Below, piece by piece: positions 23,030 through 35,280 of a DNA stretch of 64,000 bases. This DNA is from Vitellaria paradoxa (lineage: Eukaryota > Streptophyta > Magnoliopsida > Ericales > Sapotaceae). A program made the translations under genes and the position numbers. Numbering within the stretch: position 1 is the first letter of the stretch; the number at the start of each line of letters is the position of its first letter. Location of the stretch: positions 36,496,862 through 36,560,861 of the forward strand of contig CM034233.1 in assembly GCA_019916065.1 (NCBI GenBank), given 5' to 3'. The notes below the pieces were generated by a model. It did no database searches. It worked only from the letters and a program-made list of their open reading frames with translations, and had not been told where the DNA came from.

Positions 23030-23800
23030 AGTCAAAGAATAAAATGACCTTTCCAACTTGAGTTAGTGCCTCGCACTTGAATGGCTGTAGGAGTGACTTT
23101 CAATAATTTTGGGGATGTGTTTTGTGCCTCGCACTTGTTTTTGGTAAGAAGTTTTGCTTCGGGGTATATAGATGAGTTATGGTCTGCATTTGATTTTGAG
23201 AAGAGAATTTTACTACTAGACTTGTAAATGATCATTTGGTCCTTGAAGAAAATAAGCCTCGCTTATGGGCGTACACTTGTGGCTCGCACTAGTATTGATG
23301 AAGGAAGCTTTACTCCTAGATGGGTGATTGATCCTATAACTCACGCTGGGTTGAGCCTCGTTCTATCTGATTTAGTAAGGTTAGGAGCCTAGCTCTAAGA
23401 CTTGCTTTATCTAAAATGTTCGAATGATGAGCCTCGCTCTATCAAGTCAGATAAACTAAGGAGCCTTGCTTTGCTTAGTCTGGTAAGGAGCTTCGCTCTT
23501 GAGCTTCACTTTATCTAGTCTGATCTGGTAAGAAGCTTCACTCATGAGCTTTGCTCTAAAGCTGAATTAGTGCCTCACACAAAATCTCATAGGAAGAGTT
23601 TTACCCCAGTTAAGAAGTCTTACTCTTAAGTGCACTTTCGTGCAGGAAGAATTTAATGCCTTGCATTTGATCCAAAGATGAGCTTCGTTTTCCTTGAAAA
23701 CTTTGCTCTGACTGGTCTAGTAAAGAGCCTCGCTCCTGAGCTTAGCACTATCTAATTTGGTAAAGAGCTTAGCTCTATCTAATCTTCTGAGTTTCATAAC
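23030..23800. repeat. Degenerate GCCTCGCTC-rich stretch in element C
   Basis: Phrases such as GCCTCGCACTTG, GAGCCTCGCTCT and GAGCTTCGCTC return at irregular 30-80 base spacing. Similar phrases occur in the LTR family near 33350-34600. The stretch looks like decayed tandem repeats and no coding is seen. Confidence 0.5.
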
Positions 23801-23810
23801 TTGTGCTTAG

Positions 23811-24490
23811 CCTCAAACATCTGAATCCTAGATTCAAGTAACAAATCGACAACTGAGTTATGCCTAGCACCTAATCTAAAAAAAAAAAAAAATCTTATTT
23901 CTAAATCAGTCATCTAAATTTGGCATTTTACACTTAACCTCAGGCATCTGAATCCTAGATTAAGGTAACAAATCGACATTTGAGTCTGTGCCTAGCACCT
24001 AACTTTAGAAAGGAAACTTTGTTTCCAAACCAATCATTTGTGTTTCACATTTTACACTCAACCTCAGGCATCTGAATTTTATATTCAGCTAAGAAATCAG
24101 CATCTGATTCTATGTCTAGCACCTAACTTTAAAAAAAAATAACTTTATTTCCAAACCGATCATCTTAGTTTTGCATTTTACACTCAGCCCCAGGCATCTG
24201 AATCCTAGATTCAGGTAACAAGCTGGCATCTGAGTCTCTGCCTAGTACACTATAGAAAGAAAACCTTGTCTCCAAATTAGTCATTTGAGCTTTGCGTTTT
24301 ATGCTCAGCCTTAGGCATCTAAATCCTAGATTCAGGTAACAAATTGGCATCCGAATCGTCTGTGCCTAGCACCTAACTTCAAATATTAAAACTTGTTTCC
24401 CAATTGGTCATTTGAGTTTTTCACAGCTTTACTTAGCCTAAGACATCCGAATCCCATGTCTAACACGTGGATTCAGGTAACAGGTTTCAA
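23811..24490. repeat. Tandem array, about 5.5 units of roughly 121 bp
   Basis: Each unit holds CATCTGAATCCTAGATTCAG, then GTAACAAATCG, then TGCCTAGCACCTAAC, an A-rich run, and a TTTCCAAA...CATTTTACACTCA closing phrase. Units start near 23811, 23935, 24058, 24180, 24303 and 24425. GAATCCTAGATTC is a small palindrome. The array is non-coding and internal to element C. Confidence 0.75.
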
Positions 24491-27400
24491 TCTTAGGTCG
24501 AATGAATTTACACATTTGCACTTATCTTTAGACAGGAGCTTCATTTCTAAACTGTTGTTTGATCTTTACTCTTCAGTCAATGTTTGAGTCTATGCTTTGC
24601 AGTTGATTTTGTGAATGATGCCTTGCTCCTTTGTTGTTGACAAAGATGTCAGCCTCATGAGTTGGTGTATTTAATGTTTGTTTTGCACATTATCATATAA
24701 ATGATCCTATGGTGTTTGATTTTAAAAATATTTGGAAGTTTGAAAACTGGGGAATGTGACCGTGTACAATATTGTTTTGTGAACAAAGTCACATGCAATT
24801 AATGAATACAATTGAAACAATGTGCATTATTTTTTCAAAATTTGGTTGTGCATGACAAATGAATTTAGATGAAGGAATTCGGTATGTACTAGTCAAAATA
24901 TGGTCTAGATGTTTGGTTTGAAAATAAATAATTGGTTATTTACAAGGTGTGTGACTTCACTAGTGCAGTAGAATGACTGCTTGTGTACTTTTTTTTTTTT
25001 TTGGAAAATTATTCATTTTATGAATAACCTTACTGTTGGAGTGTTCACTGAACTATTAACCAAGTTTGTGGTTTTATCAGGAGACTTAGTCACTGAATAT
25101 GTTTTCTATTTCCTCAAGGGCTTTCTTTGCTTCAAATGATTTTGGATTAATGGACCATTATCAATTGACAAGGTTTTACATCTGGTTTGAAAGTCATTGG
25201 TTTGAAATGGTGTTGATTGGTCAAGGTTTTAGTTTATCTGGGTTGATCATGGTTACAAGATGGTTTTGAAAAAAAAAGGGTTGCCCTTAGCTTATGAGAG
25301 TTTTTCAACTAAACATCCATTGTCAATCAGGAAAGACTTTGATTTAGGTTAAAATGTAGACCTGGTTTTAGGGTTTGAATAAATAAGGAATATGAAGGCT
25401 CAAATTCTTATTTCTACTCGGGTAAAATTTACCGAGAGTTATCTACAAGGTCTTCTGCTTAAGCATGCATCCTTTGTCTTAAGAAATGCTAACTTCAATG
25501 GATGTATTTGAACAAAGTTGTCAGCTTCAACTTGAGAGGACTTTGTTTGGACCATAATGTAGGCTATGGGTTAGGGTTGTAGAAACGAAGGTTATTAAAG
25601 ATCAAATTATTTTTCTTGGTTATAATAATCCTGAGGTCGTCTAATTCTTCATTTTGACGAGCCAATGTACTTCATTGTTCCTAATGCCTGTGAGTTAGAA
25701 CTTGGTCATTGCTTGATTTCCTCCTTTTGAGTCTTCGATGATGTCTGTGTTTCTACTTTGCTTTTGATTTCTGCTTGATTCCATCCTTTGGACTCCAAGG
25801 TTATTTTTTCTTTCAATTGCTCGATTCCATCCATTGAACTCTAAGCTTGTTTTTTGTTTGAATTTGACTTTAGTTCTTTACTCGATTCAATCTTTTAGAC
25901 TTCAAGCTTCTTTCTTCTTTTTGTATTACTTGTAGCTCATTTTCTTATATCTGACTCTATTCTACTCTTTTCCATTACCCCAATGTAGGGGATGACATTT
26001 GGGTATAGCAAAAGAATACGAACTGGCTCAAAGAGCTTCTAAGGGATGTAATTGGCCTAATCTAAAGATAGTAGAAATTAATGCCTCTCTTTATTTTGAA
26101 TATTAACGCTTTGTTCAAATAAACCACTTTTGAGTTGCTTTAACATTTCTTCTTGAGTTGAGTTGACTTGGTTGGACGAGATGACGATGATCATTCTGAT
26201 AAGAAATGCCACTAGTGTTTAAATTACCTCTCTTGCTTGCCCCAATGTGGGGGATGATCCTAGGTAGGGTTTGATGAAAAGAATGTATGATGATTTTTTA
26301 TTTATTTTTTTTATTCTTTCAGGCTCAAAGGGTTTGATAACAAATGATCCTAATCTACTCAGGATAGCTGAAGTGATGGCTGCTAGTCATTTTGACTTTG
26401 GAAGGTTAGTATCTTAAGCTCTCAAAATTGCTAAAGGCATGGTTGTCCTGGGAGTATTGGTTTGTTATTGAAGTAGTAGGTTGTATTTGCGTATGGTTAT
26501 TTAAAAGAAAATGGGTTAAAGGCTTAAAGAATTGAAAATGGCTAAGGGTTTAACCTTGATCTAGAATCAAGGATTAAATGCTCTTTGTCATATTGAATTT
26601 GGACTATTAATCTATTAAGCTATAAGCTGGATTGATGACCACTTTTAGGGAATAGAAAACATCCTCAGTGGTTTCATCTCTTAAAGATGGTGACCAAACC
26701 TATTTGGTTACCTACATATCTCGATAATCCAAGAATTAGGTCACCTGTAGTTCTAGCAAACATCGAGATTACTAGATTGAACACTTTGAGTATGGGTCAT
26801 TTAGTTGTTTTAAAATGTGTTAGTGCTTAGTAGTGATTCAAACAAACTAATTTGTCACAAAAAATGATTCGTAAAAAAATGCCTCGATAATGGAGATGCC
26901 TGGTTTTGTTGGTGATTTGAAAATTGGGGTTGGTTTTATGTTATTTTCAAAAATATGAGTTAGTAAATTATGGCTGCAGAGGATGTTAATATTCTAAATG
27001 TGATTACTAAAATGTGTTTGTTGTCATATTACTACATCTAAAATCTTGAATTCCTAAAGAATTAATGCAATCAAAAAGAATTTTGAAAATAACATGAACA
27101 TTAGTATTGATATGTCAAAATGTTAATATGTACAAGAAATTGAAAAGAAACCAAAAGTGTCGGGCTCCTGCAGGCCCTTTTTACTGAAACTTGAGGTCTT
27201 GCACTATTATCAAGCTTTTTTAAATCAGGTTTTGAATTTTATGCTTCAACATAAAGTAGCTTTTGGTGTCATGACCTAGTGATCTCCCATAGTATACACA
27301 ACTCTTAAAAGGACCATAAAAACAAGGGAAAGGTGGTGTCAACATCCAGAACGGCAGAGGTTTAATCTAATGTGCAACTAGAAATTGTTGATAGGCCTCG
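24491..27400 (-). other. Non-coding part of element C
   Basis: About 2.9 kb without a credible ORF on either strand. CCCCAATGTAGGGGATGA (25978-25997) and CCCCAATGTGGGGGATGA (26240-26258) are near-identical phrases 260 bases apart, and GATTCCATCC(A/T)TTGGACTC recurs near 25775-25905. I see no protease or RT motifs. Confidence 0.5.
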
Positions 27401-27419
27401 ATTAAGGTGCAAACTAAAT

Positions 27420-28820
27420 TTGAAAGAACTCTTCTTAACCTGGGTCGAGATAGAAGCTAGTTGTATTTCCTCTATCCTTGCAGTGCATTCTACTGAGCTA
27501 AAGAAGAAAGTGGCATTAAGGACCAGGAAGATAGCACTACAGTTATTTTCACTTACTTCTCAATCTCTATTCCATTGAAGGCATTCTTAGATTATAGATC
27601 AATCAGTTGACCAAACCGAATGCCTTCTTCTATCATCTCCCCTTGAATTATAAACTCCAAAAAGGAGCAATGTAAGTTAACAACATCCGATCAAAGAACA
27701 ACTTTGGAGTGTCTGCATAAAAATCCTAATGAATTTTGTGTCAATTAGGAGAGGATCAACTTGGGATGCCTTTTCCTGCCATCTTAGAGCACAGGCACAG
27801 AGGTCTCAGAGTTTGACTTCTTTATGGTCATGAGGGAGTATCTGTCAATATCCAGCTCGCTGTTGTGTCTGTATTGTTTCTTAAAGATAACTGTGAGATC
27901 TTCCCAACTTCTTATGTCATGTCTAGACGTGAATACCATTGGAGTGCTGAGTTAGTGAGGCTTTGTTGAAAGAGTTAAATCATGAGAGGGTGGTTATCAT
28001 TATAACCACAAAGATCGCCTGCATAGAGCCTAAGGTGAGCAATAGGATCTTCTGCACCATTGTACTTAAGGGAACTCTAACATCTTGAACTTGGAAGGTA
28101 GCTTCAAGCTTGGGTAGAAGTTCAAGTCCTGGAAATCAATATTCTCATAGACACGGGTGCCAGAGTGATTCTTCAGTCTCTTCAATATTTTTGAGTTTTT
28201 AGGCCAAGGTAGGCTCTATTGTTGAAGGACACAATGATGGGTTAGTTGTGGTAGAAGGAATGATGGATGTTGTTGCCAGAGATTGCTGGTTGGAATTATG
28301 GAAGTTGAAAAGATTACAGAAGAGGACATAGAAGGCATGCCAAAGTTGGCTATTTGATGAATGGAGTTTATGGTAGTGATGGACTGCAAAAAAGAATGGG
28401 TCGACTAAGAATTGGAAGTTCAGGTTGGTGATAAGCTTTAAACTCAGCGTGATGCTTACTGAACTGAGGTGTTCTGAAGTGAGCAAGTAATATCTGGCTG
28501 ACTTGGGAGGTAGGAATATGGGCCACTGCCTAATTGAGAGCCAAAGACAAGTTGGCAATCTCTTGGCCTTAAGTGCTTAATGGAGGGGTTGTTACTCCAG
28601 GGATGATGGCTGGTAGAACTCCAAAGAAAAATGGAAGAGGTGTGCTTGGCAGAGCACTATCATTAGAAGTAGACATGATTAGAGAGGACTCAGTAGTAAT
28701 ACTATCAGGAGTAAGGCCGAAATTGAAAGTTGAGAGATATAATAGCTGACTTATTCCTTCTGGTGTAGCTATGATTGGCACCTGAGTTCCAAAGGTAATA
28801 GGAATGATTGCTTTAGACAA
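27420..28820 (-). pseudogene. gag of element C (broken)
   Basis: Read on the minus strand, an amino-terminal stretch from ATG at 28820 (MSKAIIPITFGTQVP) leads through a proline/serine-rich linker to a capsid-type core. Recognisable core blocks, in different frames, are YPSLKLPSKFK, RLYAGDLCGYNDNHPLMI, LFQQSLTNSALQWYSRLD and KKQYRHNSELDIDRYSL, between about 28100 and 27700. These match the gag core of Tat/Ogre-type elements. Many stops and frameshifts are present. It would have formed the virus-like particle. Confidence 0.7.
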
Positions 28821-28839
28821 GGATGCAATTTTCCTGGCC

Positions 28840-30532
28840 TAGGTTTTGCTGTTGATAGAAGAGTGTTGAAGATGATGAGCGAAACAAATGTTATTGACAA
28901 CGACTGTTATGAAAATGAAAGTTCGTTTATTAAAAAACTGATTTTGAATGAAAATTTCCTTGATTTTATTTCTAAAGCCATTCTCATTACGAGGGAAAAA
29001 TGATGAGGTGATTATGAATCATACATAGAGAGATTGTCATTGAAGTTATTGTTTTATTACCTTGTCCCATTTAAATTTGTCATTAGAAGCAATATTACAA
29101 TAATAAATGAATTGAATTAAATTGAGTATTCATTTTATAAAATGCAGTGAATACTTTTACATTGAAGAATAAAATAAAAATCTTATCTATTCTTCGGATC
29201 TTTGAATTTTCATTCTTGATCTTTGATTGTCTGGTTGGGCAGAACTTTCTCTTTATTTGAATGATTGTCTCTTATTGGCCCATCTAAGTTTGTCTTTGTA
29301 TATTATAATTCAAATCTACTAGAATTTTGCAAAGTTTCAAGTTGAAATTTTGATGATTTATTGGTGATGGGGTTTGTCAATAATTTTACCTTAAATCTAG
29401 CAGTGTTTCAGGTTGAAATTATAACAGATTTCTAGGTAGAATTTTGACAAAATTGCAAATCTACACAAAAATTTAGGGGAACTCTAGCCTAGGATTTTTA
29501 TACCAAATCCGATAGAGTTTTAGGTTGAAACTATGACTGGATTTGTAGATAAAAACCCTAGGGAGTATTTCTTGAGATTTCTGCTTAGATTTTAGAGATT
29601 CTACTGAATCTCTAACTCAAATCTAGTAGAGTTTTTGGTCGAAATTTTTGACAACTTTGAGGTGAGTTTTGAAAAAATCTAGGTTTTGAACTAGAATATG
29701 CATTGTCTTTGACTCAAATGGGTAAATGCAAAGCAAAACTTAGACTTAAATGGCAATCTCTTTATTTTTATTTTAAAGGGTGAACCATAAGGGTTTACTA
29801 TGTATAAATGAATGGCCTATTTGAGACTTGATCCCTTAGACAAGAATGGGTAGGCTTTATTGTTTTACAGAGACAACAATGAGCTGTCTGCTCTACTATG
29901 TAATGTATGTAAATGCAATCACAAGGAATAAACAGGTTAGCACCATCCTCTCCAGTGTTCTTATAAAAATTGGGCTCTACGAGGCTCTAGCCTATAACTT
30001 GGCTACATGTAAAATGAGGCTTACGGTTTAACTAAATGCACCCTAAAAAGGTTAACGGCCACTGGATCTTCAAACTTCCAGTTTTTTGAAGAAAACCTTC
30101 TCAAGTTGATGATCTAGCTACGAGAAAGTTTGGTACACCTGTCAAAGGAACTACATACGTAACCACACCTTCAAGGGACCTACTGACCTCCCTCAACTAA
30201 CTAGAGGGCGATAATGGGTTATGCAGAACATGCTCAATGAAATGTACAACGTGTGATTTAAGAGAGCATAGATTTATGACAGATAGGGAAAGCAATAAAG
30301 CATTCACCCTGTTTATTCATGCACTCTACAAAACGAATCAAGATATACACATACACATAATTTATTAACAATTAAATGGGTTAGCTATACACAGTATAGA
30401 TGAAATAGTACAATATACACAACCTAGTGGAAATTGTGTTGTATTCTTTGATTAAGTAAACCAGAGATTAAATGTGAGATAGAAATTATGAAGAAGAGAA
30501 ACTGTGATTGAACCCTCAAAGTAGGAACAAAG
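28840..30532 (-). other. Untranslated leader of element C
   Basis: The 1.7 kb between the primer site and gag contains no supported ORF. Near 29330-29680, phrases of the type AATCTAGTAGAGTTTTxGGTTGAAA recur at roughly 80-base spacing. I see nothing else. Confidence 0.4.
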
Positions 30533-30548
30533 TCCCCATTAGAGTCGC
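30533..30548 (-). promoter_or_regulatory. Primer-binding site of element C
   Basis: The minus strand reads GCGACTCTAATGGGGA, close to the tRNA-Arg-type site (TGGCGACTCTGCTGGGGA) of Tat/Ogre elements. The LTR terminus (TTGCGACA in solo LTR E) and the site's start (TGGCGACTC) seem fused here, as if a short deletion between the two GCGAC words had removed the join. Confidence 0.65.
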
Positions 30549-33224
30549 AAGCTGTCTGACCAGATCTATGTGCTGGGTCGATGGGCACAACTTGTGAGTC
30601 TTTATTACAACATGGTGCGTCTAAAATCGCCTAAATATAGAAAAGTATGTTTTGTTTGAAATAGGGACTTGATTACAAAGACTAAGAGTCACTACCCAAC
30701 ACTTTCTAAATGGGTGTGTTGAGAAAACTAAGTTTCGATTATGGTTTTAAAATGTTTTGATTTATGCTTTTGAAATTACGATAAATTTCCCTTTTTAATA
30801 ACATTCAACTAGTCTGTGTAATCAAAGATAAGGGGTTTGGGAGTTTGGCTACGCATGAAAACTGTTATGCTTGGAAACCTAGGGATATCTAGAGTCTTTT
30901 TCCGCTCTTTATAGCTGTGACCTCACAATATAATACTCTGGTTTATAGAGATCATTGCATAGAACCCTACATGCAAATGGCGCATAAAATACAAAGTGGT
31001 TGAGTCTAGCTCATGTGTGCAAGTTTAGTGTAATGTATACCTATATAGTAGTGATGTACCCAAGGGGATTTTATATGCTAATTTGACTCTAAATGTAGTT
31101 TAAAGACTGGATGAGATTTGAACCGGTAATCAGGCATGCGGACTTAAGTGATCCCTATGCATGAGTGTATGTGTGATGGGAATGAAGTGTGAATTGAAAA
31201 ATGGTTTATGAAGACCGTGGAGACCACACTTAAGGTGTTTGCTCAGGCAGCCTACGTATCCTGTGAAAGGATCAAGTCAACGTAACTCTAAATCTATGGT
31301 CAAAACTACGTGTTTGAGCGTTTATGCTGGATGGTGTAAAAGCCTAGCTCCAAGTTAGTGCCTCACGTCGATGGTCTATGAAGACTGTAGAGACTGTACT
31401 CAAGCTATCTGATTGAGCTGCTTACATACCCTGTGAAGGGATCAAGTTATCATAGCTCATAATTACTGCCTGATAAGGTCAGTACCTTTCATTGACAAAA
31501 TATTTTATTTACACAATTAAAATATTCCATTCTAATAATACAAACAAACTAAATTGAAAAATAAAATAAAAATTTTCTAGGGAGCAAAATTAGAGAAAGA
31601 AGCTCTGACCTTGCCTTGAGAGCTCTGAATGCACCGAGTGTTGAATGAATGAAAAATAGGAGGAAGAAGACCCTATTTATAGATTTTCTGGTCGAACAAC
31701 TCTTTCGCTAGGCAAAACAAGCAAGAATGATTGCTCGGGTCCTCAAACAAACATATTTGCCTAGCTAGACGGACAAAATTCTTTGCCAGGGCCGTTTGGC
31801 AGTCTTTTGTGCCCATTGAGATGTGCAAACATGTTTGCTCAAAGCCCTAGGCAAGCAAGATTGCAAAATAGGTTAGACAAAAGGTCTTACATATCCAAGT
31901 AGCCAAGAAAGCTTACACCAAAGGGTGATGGCAAACCAAATGGAGGCTAAGCCAAAAAAAAGTGGCCATTTGGCATAAGCCCCTAGCTCAAGCTATGTCC
32001 GACTAGACGCGAGTTCCACCTTGACAAGTTCAGGCCATTCTAAGATATTCTATGCAGTTTCTGGGAGCTTCTGGGACTTACTGGGCACTTTTTTGAGTGA
32101 TTTAGACCAATTAGGTCAAAACTAGGCTCAATTTGGATTCTCCAAGACCAAGTTATGTCTATTTGAAAATTGTTGCTCCGAAATGGGCTAAAACAAAGGT
32201 AGGGTCAGCCAATTCATTTGTCTGACCCTTGAAGGCACCACCAAGAAGACTCCTCCTACCATTTTTGGGTATGAGGATTCTAAAAATGCCATCAGCAAGA
32301 CTCCAGGACACTTTTATGAATTTATAAAAAATTAACAAATTTTGCAATTGAGGCTGCAAAGGGACCTAAGGTCTGACTTGGCTATACTTATCTATACCAT
32401 CACCTCAAGAATCTTACCCTTGATATTCTTGCACAATTTGAAGGCACTCTGACTTCATTTAGATGCTCAAATTGTGTTTGGTATACCGGTAGCTTCCTTT
32501 TCATCAATAGAAGCCATTTTGAGCTGGCGAGGCCTAGATGACCACTGAAGCGGTGTTTTAGCTGTTTTGAGCTATGTCCTATGTTCTCTAGCATGTCATT
32601 AGATATTGTACATCTCCTTTGTCGCAACTGGATTCGCGTGTCGAGACCAATGTGTGCAGGTCGTGAGTTTTTATTGCGACATAATGCATCCGAGATTGCC
32701 CAAATGATAAAAATATATTTTGATTTTGAAAATAGGGGCTGAATACGGAGACTAGGAATTGCCACTCGACACTTTCAAGATGGGTGTGTTGAGAAACCCA
32801 AGTTTTGAATATGATTTAAAACGTGTTCTTTACGTTTTTGAAAGATGTAATAAATGGCCCTTTTTTAGTGACTCTTAACTAATCTGTGCAATCAGAGAAA
32901 ATAGGTCTGAGGGTTCAGTTACGCACGAAAATTGGTATGCCTGGATGCCTAAGGATATCCAGAGTCTCTTTCCATTCTCTATAGTCATAATCCCACAATA
33001 TAATATTCCAATTTATAATGATCATTGCATACAACCCATAAATGCAAATGATACATGAAATGCGATGTGATCGAGCATAGCTCATATGTGCAAGTGTAGT
33101 GATATGTTTGCCCATGTGGTAATGATGTATCCTAGGGAGCTAAGATGTGCGAACTTATGTAATTCTTATGTATGAGTATGTGTGTGCTAAAGGGTGAATT
33201 GAAATATGGTTTATAAAAACCGAT

Positions 33225-34370
33225 TGACCGGACTCAAACTATATGCTCGAGCTACCTACGTACCCTATGTAGGGATTAGGTCGATATAATTTAGACTAAA
33301 AGTGGTCCAAACTACATATATGTGTGTTACGTGAATTGGTGTGAAGATGTAAGACCTAGCTCTATGTATAAGCTAGCGCTTAGTACAAATGGTCTGTGAA
33401 GATCATGGAAACCACACTCAAGCTATCTTTTCAAGCTACCTACGTACCCTTCTAAGGGATCAGGTCAACGTAGCTCTAGGATAGTGCCTAGTACGGGTGT
33501 GATTTACATATATGTATAAGAAGGTAACCGATAGGGTCAGTGCTGTGTGTGAAGGAACCTTCCTTTGGATATGGGATAAGGGAAAGAAAGAATCCTAGCT
33601 CAAAGTATATGTTAGGAGTAATTGTCTTTATATTGTGAGAGCCTAACTCTAAGATTAAAATAAAAGTTAGCGCCTCATACATAACTTGAGAAAAGAACTT
33701 TGCTCTGGATGATAAAAGATAGTTAGCACCTCATGCTTAATTGGGAAACGTAGCCTAACTTCAGATGAAAGAGAATAGTTAGTGCTTAGTGCATAACTTG
33801 AGGAAAGGAGACTTGTTTCACTGGGAAAAGGATAGTTAGCACTTAGCACATAATTGGGGAATGGTTAACAAGAAAAACGGAGCCTCGCTCCAAACAAGTA
33901 GGATAGTTAATGCCTAGTGCATAACTGGGAAATAGAGTCTTACTCTAGGGAAAAGATAGTTAATGCCTTACGTTTAACCAAAAAAGAGATCCTAGTTTAA
34001 GGTAGCCCCTCGCATTATGATAACCGAACTCAAGCCTTCTGCTTGAATTACCTATATACCCTATTAAGGGATCAGGTCTGCATAGCTCTAACCCCATGTT
34101 TTGAACTAATATGTGAAGGTTTAAGTGATGTAGAGCTTAGCTCTAAGTTAGCATTTCATAATGTGATGACCGAACTCAAGCCTTTTGCTTGAGCTACCTA
34201 TGTACCCCGTTACGGGATTAGGTCTACGTAGCTCTATTATTCTAAACTATAGTGCAGGTATAAAGCCTAGCTCTAAGTTAGTGTTTCACGCGGAGGTCAC
34301 CGAACTCAAGCCTTCTGCTTGAGCTACCTACGTACCCTGTTAAGAGATCTGGTCTACATAGCTCTAAACA
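33225..34370. repeat. Modular repeats with a CTCAAGC hairpin in solo LTR E
   Basis: Five copies of a roughly 65-base module start near 33229, 33413, 34025, 34165 and 34302. Each has CTCAAGCCTTCTGCTTGAG (an imperfect hairpin), then CTACCTACGTACCC, a short gap and GGGATCAGGTC...GTAGCTCTA. Two more copies lie in the right LTR of C near 31228 and 31397. The CCCTGTTAAGGGAT part can also fold back. No coding is present. Confidence 0.75.
33655..34000. repeat. Tandem repeats of about 62 bp in solo LTR E
   Basis: The phrase GATAGTTAGCACCTCATGCATAAC, with variants, returns near 33660, 33719, 33775, 33830, 33902 and 33956. Two looser copies lie at 34375 and 34437. The units are decayed and non-coding. 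Confidence 0.65.
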
Positions 34371-34989
34371 GAAAGACAACGCTTAGCACATAACTGGGGG
34401 AAGGAAATGAGCCTCGCTCGAGATGAAAGGGAAGAATTAATACCTCGCACATAACTGGAGATAGAGTTTCACTCCGTTGAGGAGTTCAACTACAAGGGAA
34501 GAAACAATTAACGCCTCGCGCGTAACTATGGAAATGAGCTTAGCTCTAGGGATGCGCCTTGCGCATGTGAGTGAGTGTCTATCATTTAGGAAAGGATGTT
34601 ACCTCAGATCGAGAGCTCAGTTCCCAGTGATGATGGTCAAGTCTATGTGAATGGCCTAGGAGGCTAATGTGATGTGAGTGATGCAATTATCATGATCAAC
34701 TGCAGGCATGTTAAATGTGATGACAACTTATATTCCATCATGGATGGCAATTCAATGATGCATGTCAGATATGTCTAAGGGAAGTCATGACTTAGAAACT
34801 AACAGCTTAACCAATCCTAAGTCGTTCCTAGTTTATGGAGCCTCGCTCATTCAGGTGAATGCTTTAAATTGATAAGCATTTGATTTCTAAGTCAATGTCA
34901 ACCCTAGCGGGTGTGTGTTTACATGTCTGGATATGTTCTATAATGTCAAGGCATGTGCCAGTATATCAAATATGGTGTGTGGCATGTCA

Positions 34990-35280
34990 AAGCATGTGAT
35001 AGCATGGTGAATGAATCCCTAGCATGTTATACTATGATATGGGATGGTGAATGAGCATGGTAACATGGCATTGCATGATCATGGCATGGTATAACATGGC
35101 ATGGCATGGTATGGCAGCATAACATGTGAGCATGGTATAGGATGACAATGATATGGTATAACACCATAAGGATGACATGACCTAGCATAATATTATGATG
35201 ATATAGCATGGCATAGCATGACAAACATTGTATTATGACATGGTATAGCATGATATGGCATAGTAGTATGATGTGGACAT
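34990..35280. repeat. ATGGCATAGC-type array in solo LTR E
   Basis: This is the counterpart of 14485-14705: degenerate CATGGCATGGTA-type units without a fixed period. An ORF read through it on the minus strand (35027-35251) is only a product of the repeat. Confidence 0.7.

Larger units (their letters stand above)
22950..30548 (-). mobile_element. Internal region of element C: gag-only Tat/Ogre-type retrotransposon
   Basis: Between the polypurine tract and the primer site (30533-30548) lie 7.6 kb with a decayed gag at about 27420-28820 and no protease, RT or integrase on either strand. Such gag-only elements (TR-GAG) and larger derivatives depend on autonomous relatives for replication. The gag is near the primer-site end, as expected. 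The remaining 4.5 kb towards the polypurine tract is non-coding and partly tandemly repeated. Decay of a once complete pol by deletion cannot be excluded. Confidence 0.7.

Noticed and set aside
23811..24490. Regularly spaced repeats that might suggest a CRISPR array
   Set aside because: The units are about 121 bp, diverged along their whole length, and inside a plant retrotransposon.
35027..35251. Minus-strand frame rich in His, Met and Cys, like a metal-binding protein
   Set aside because: It translates the CATGGCATAG-type array of solo LTR E; the same array elsewhere is not open.
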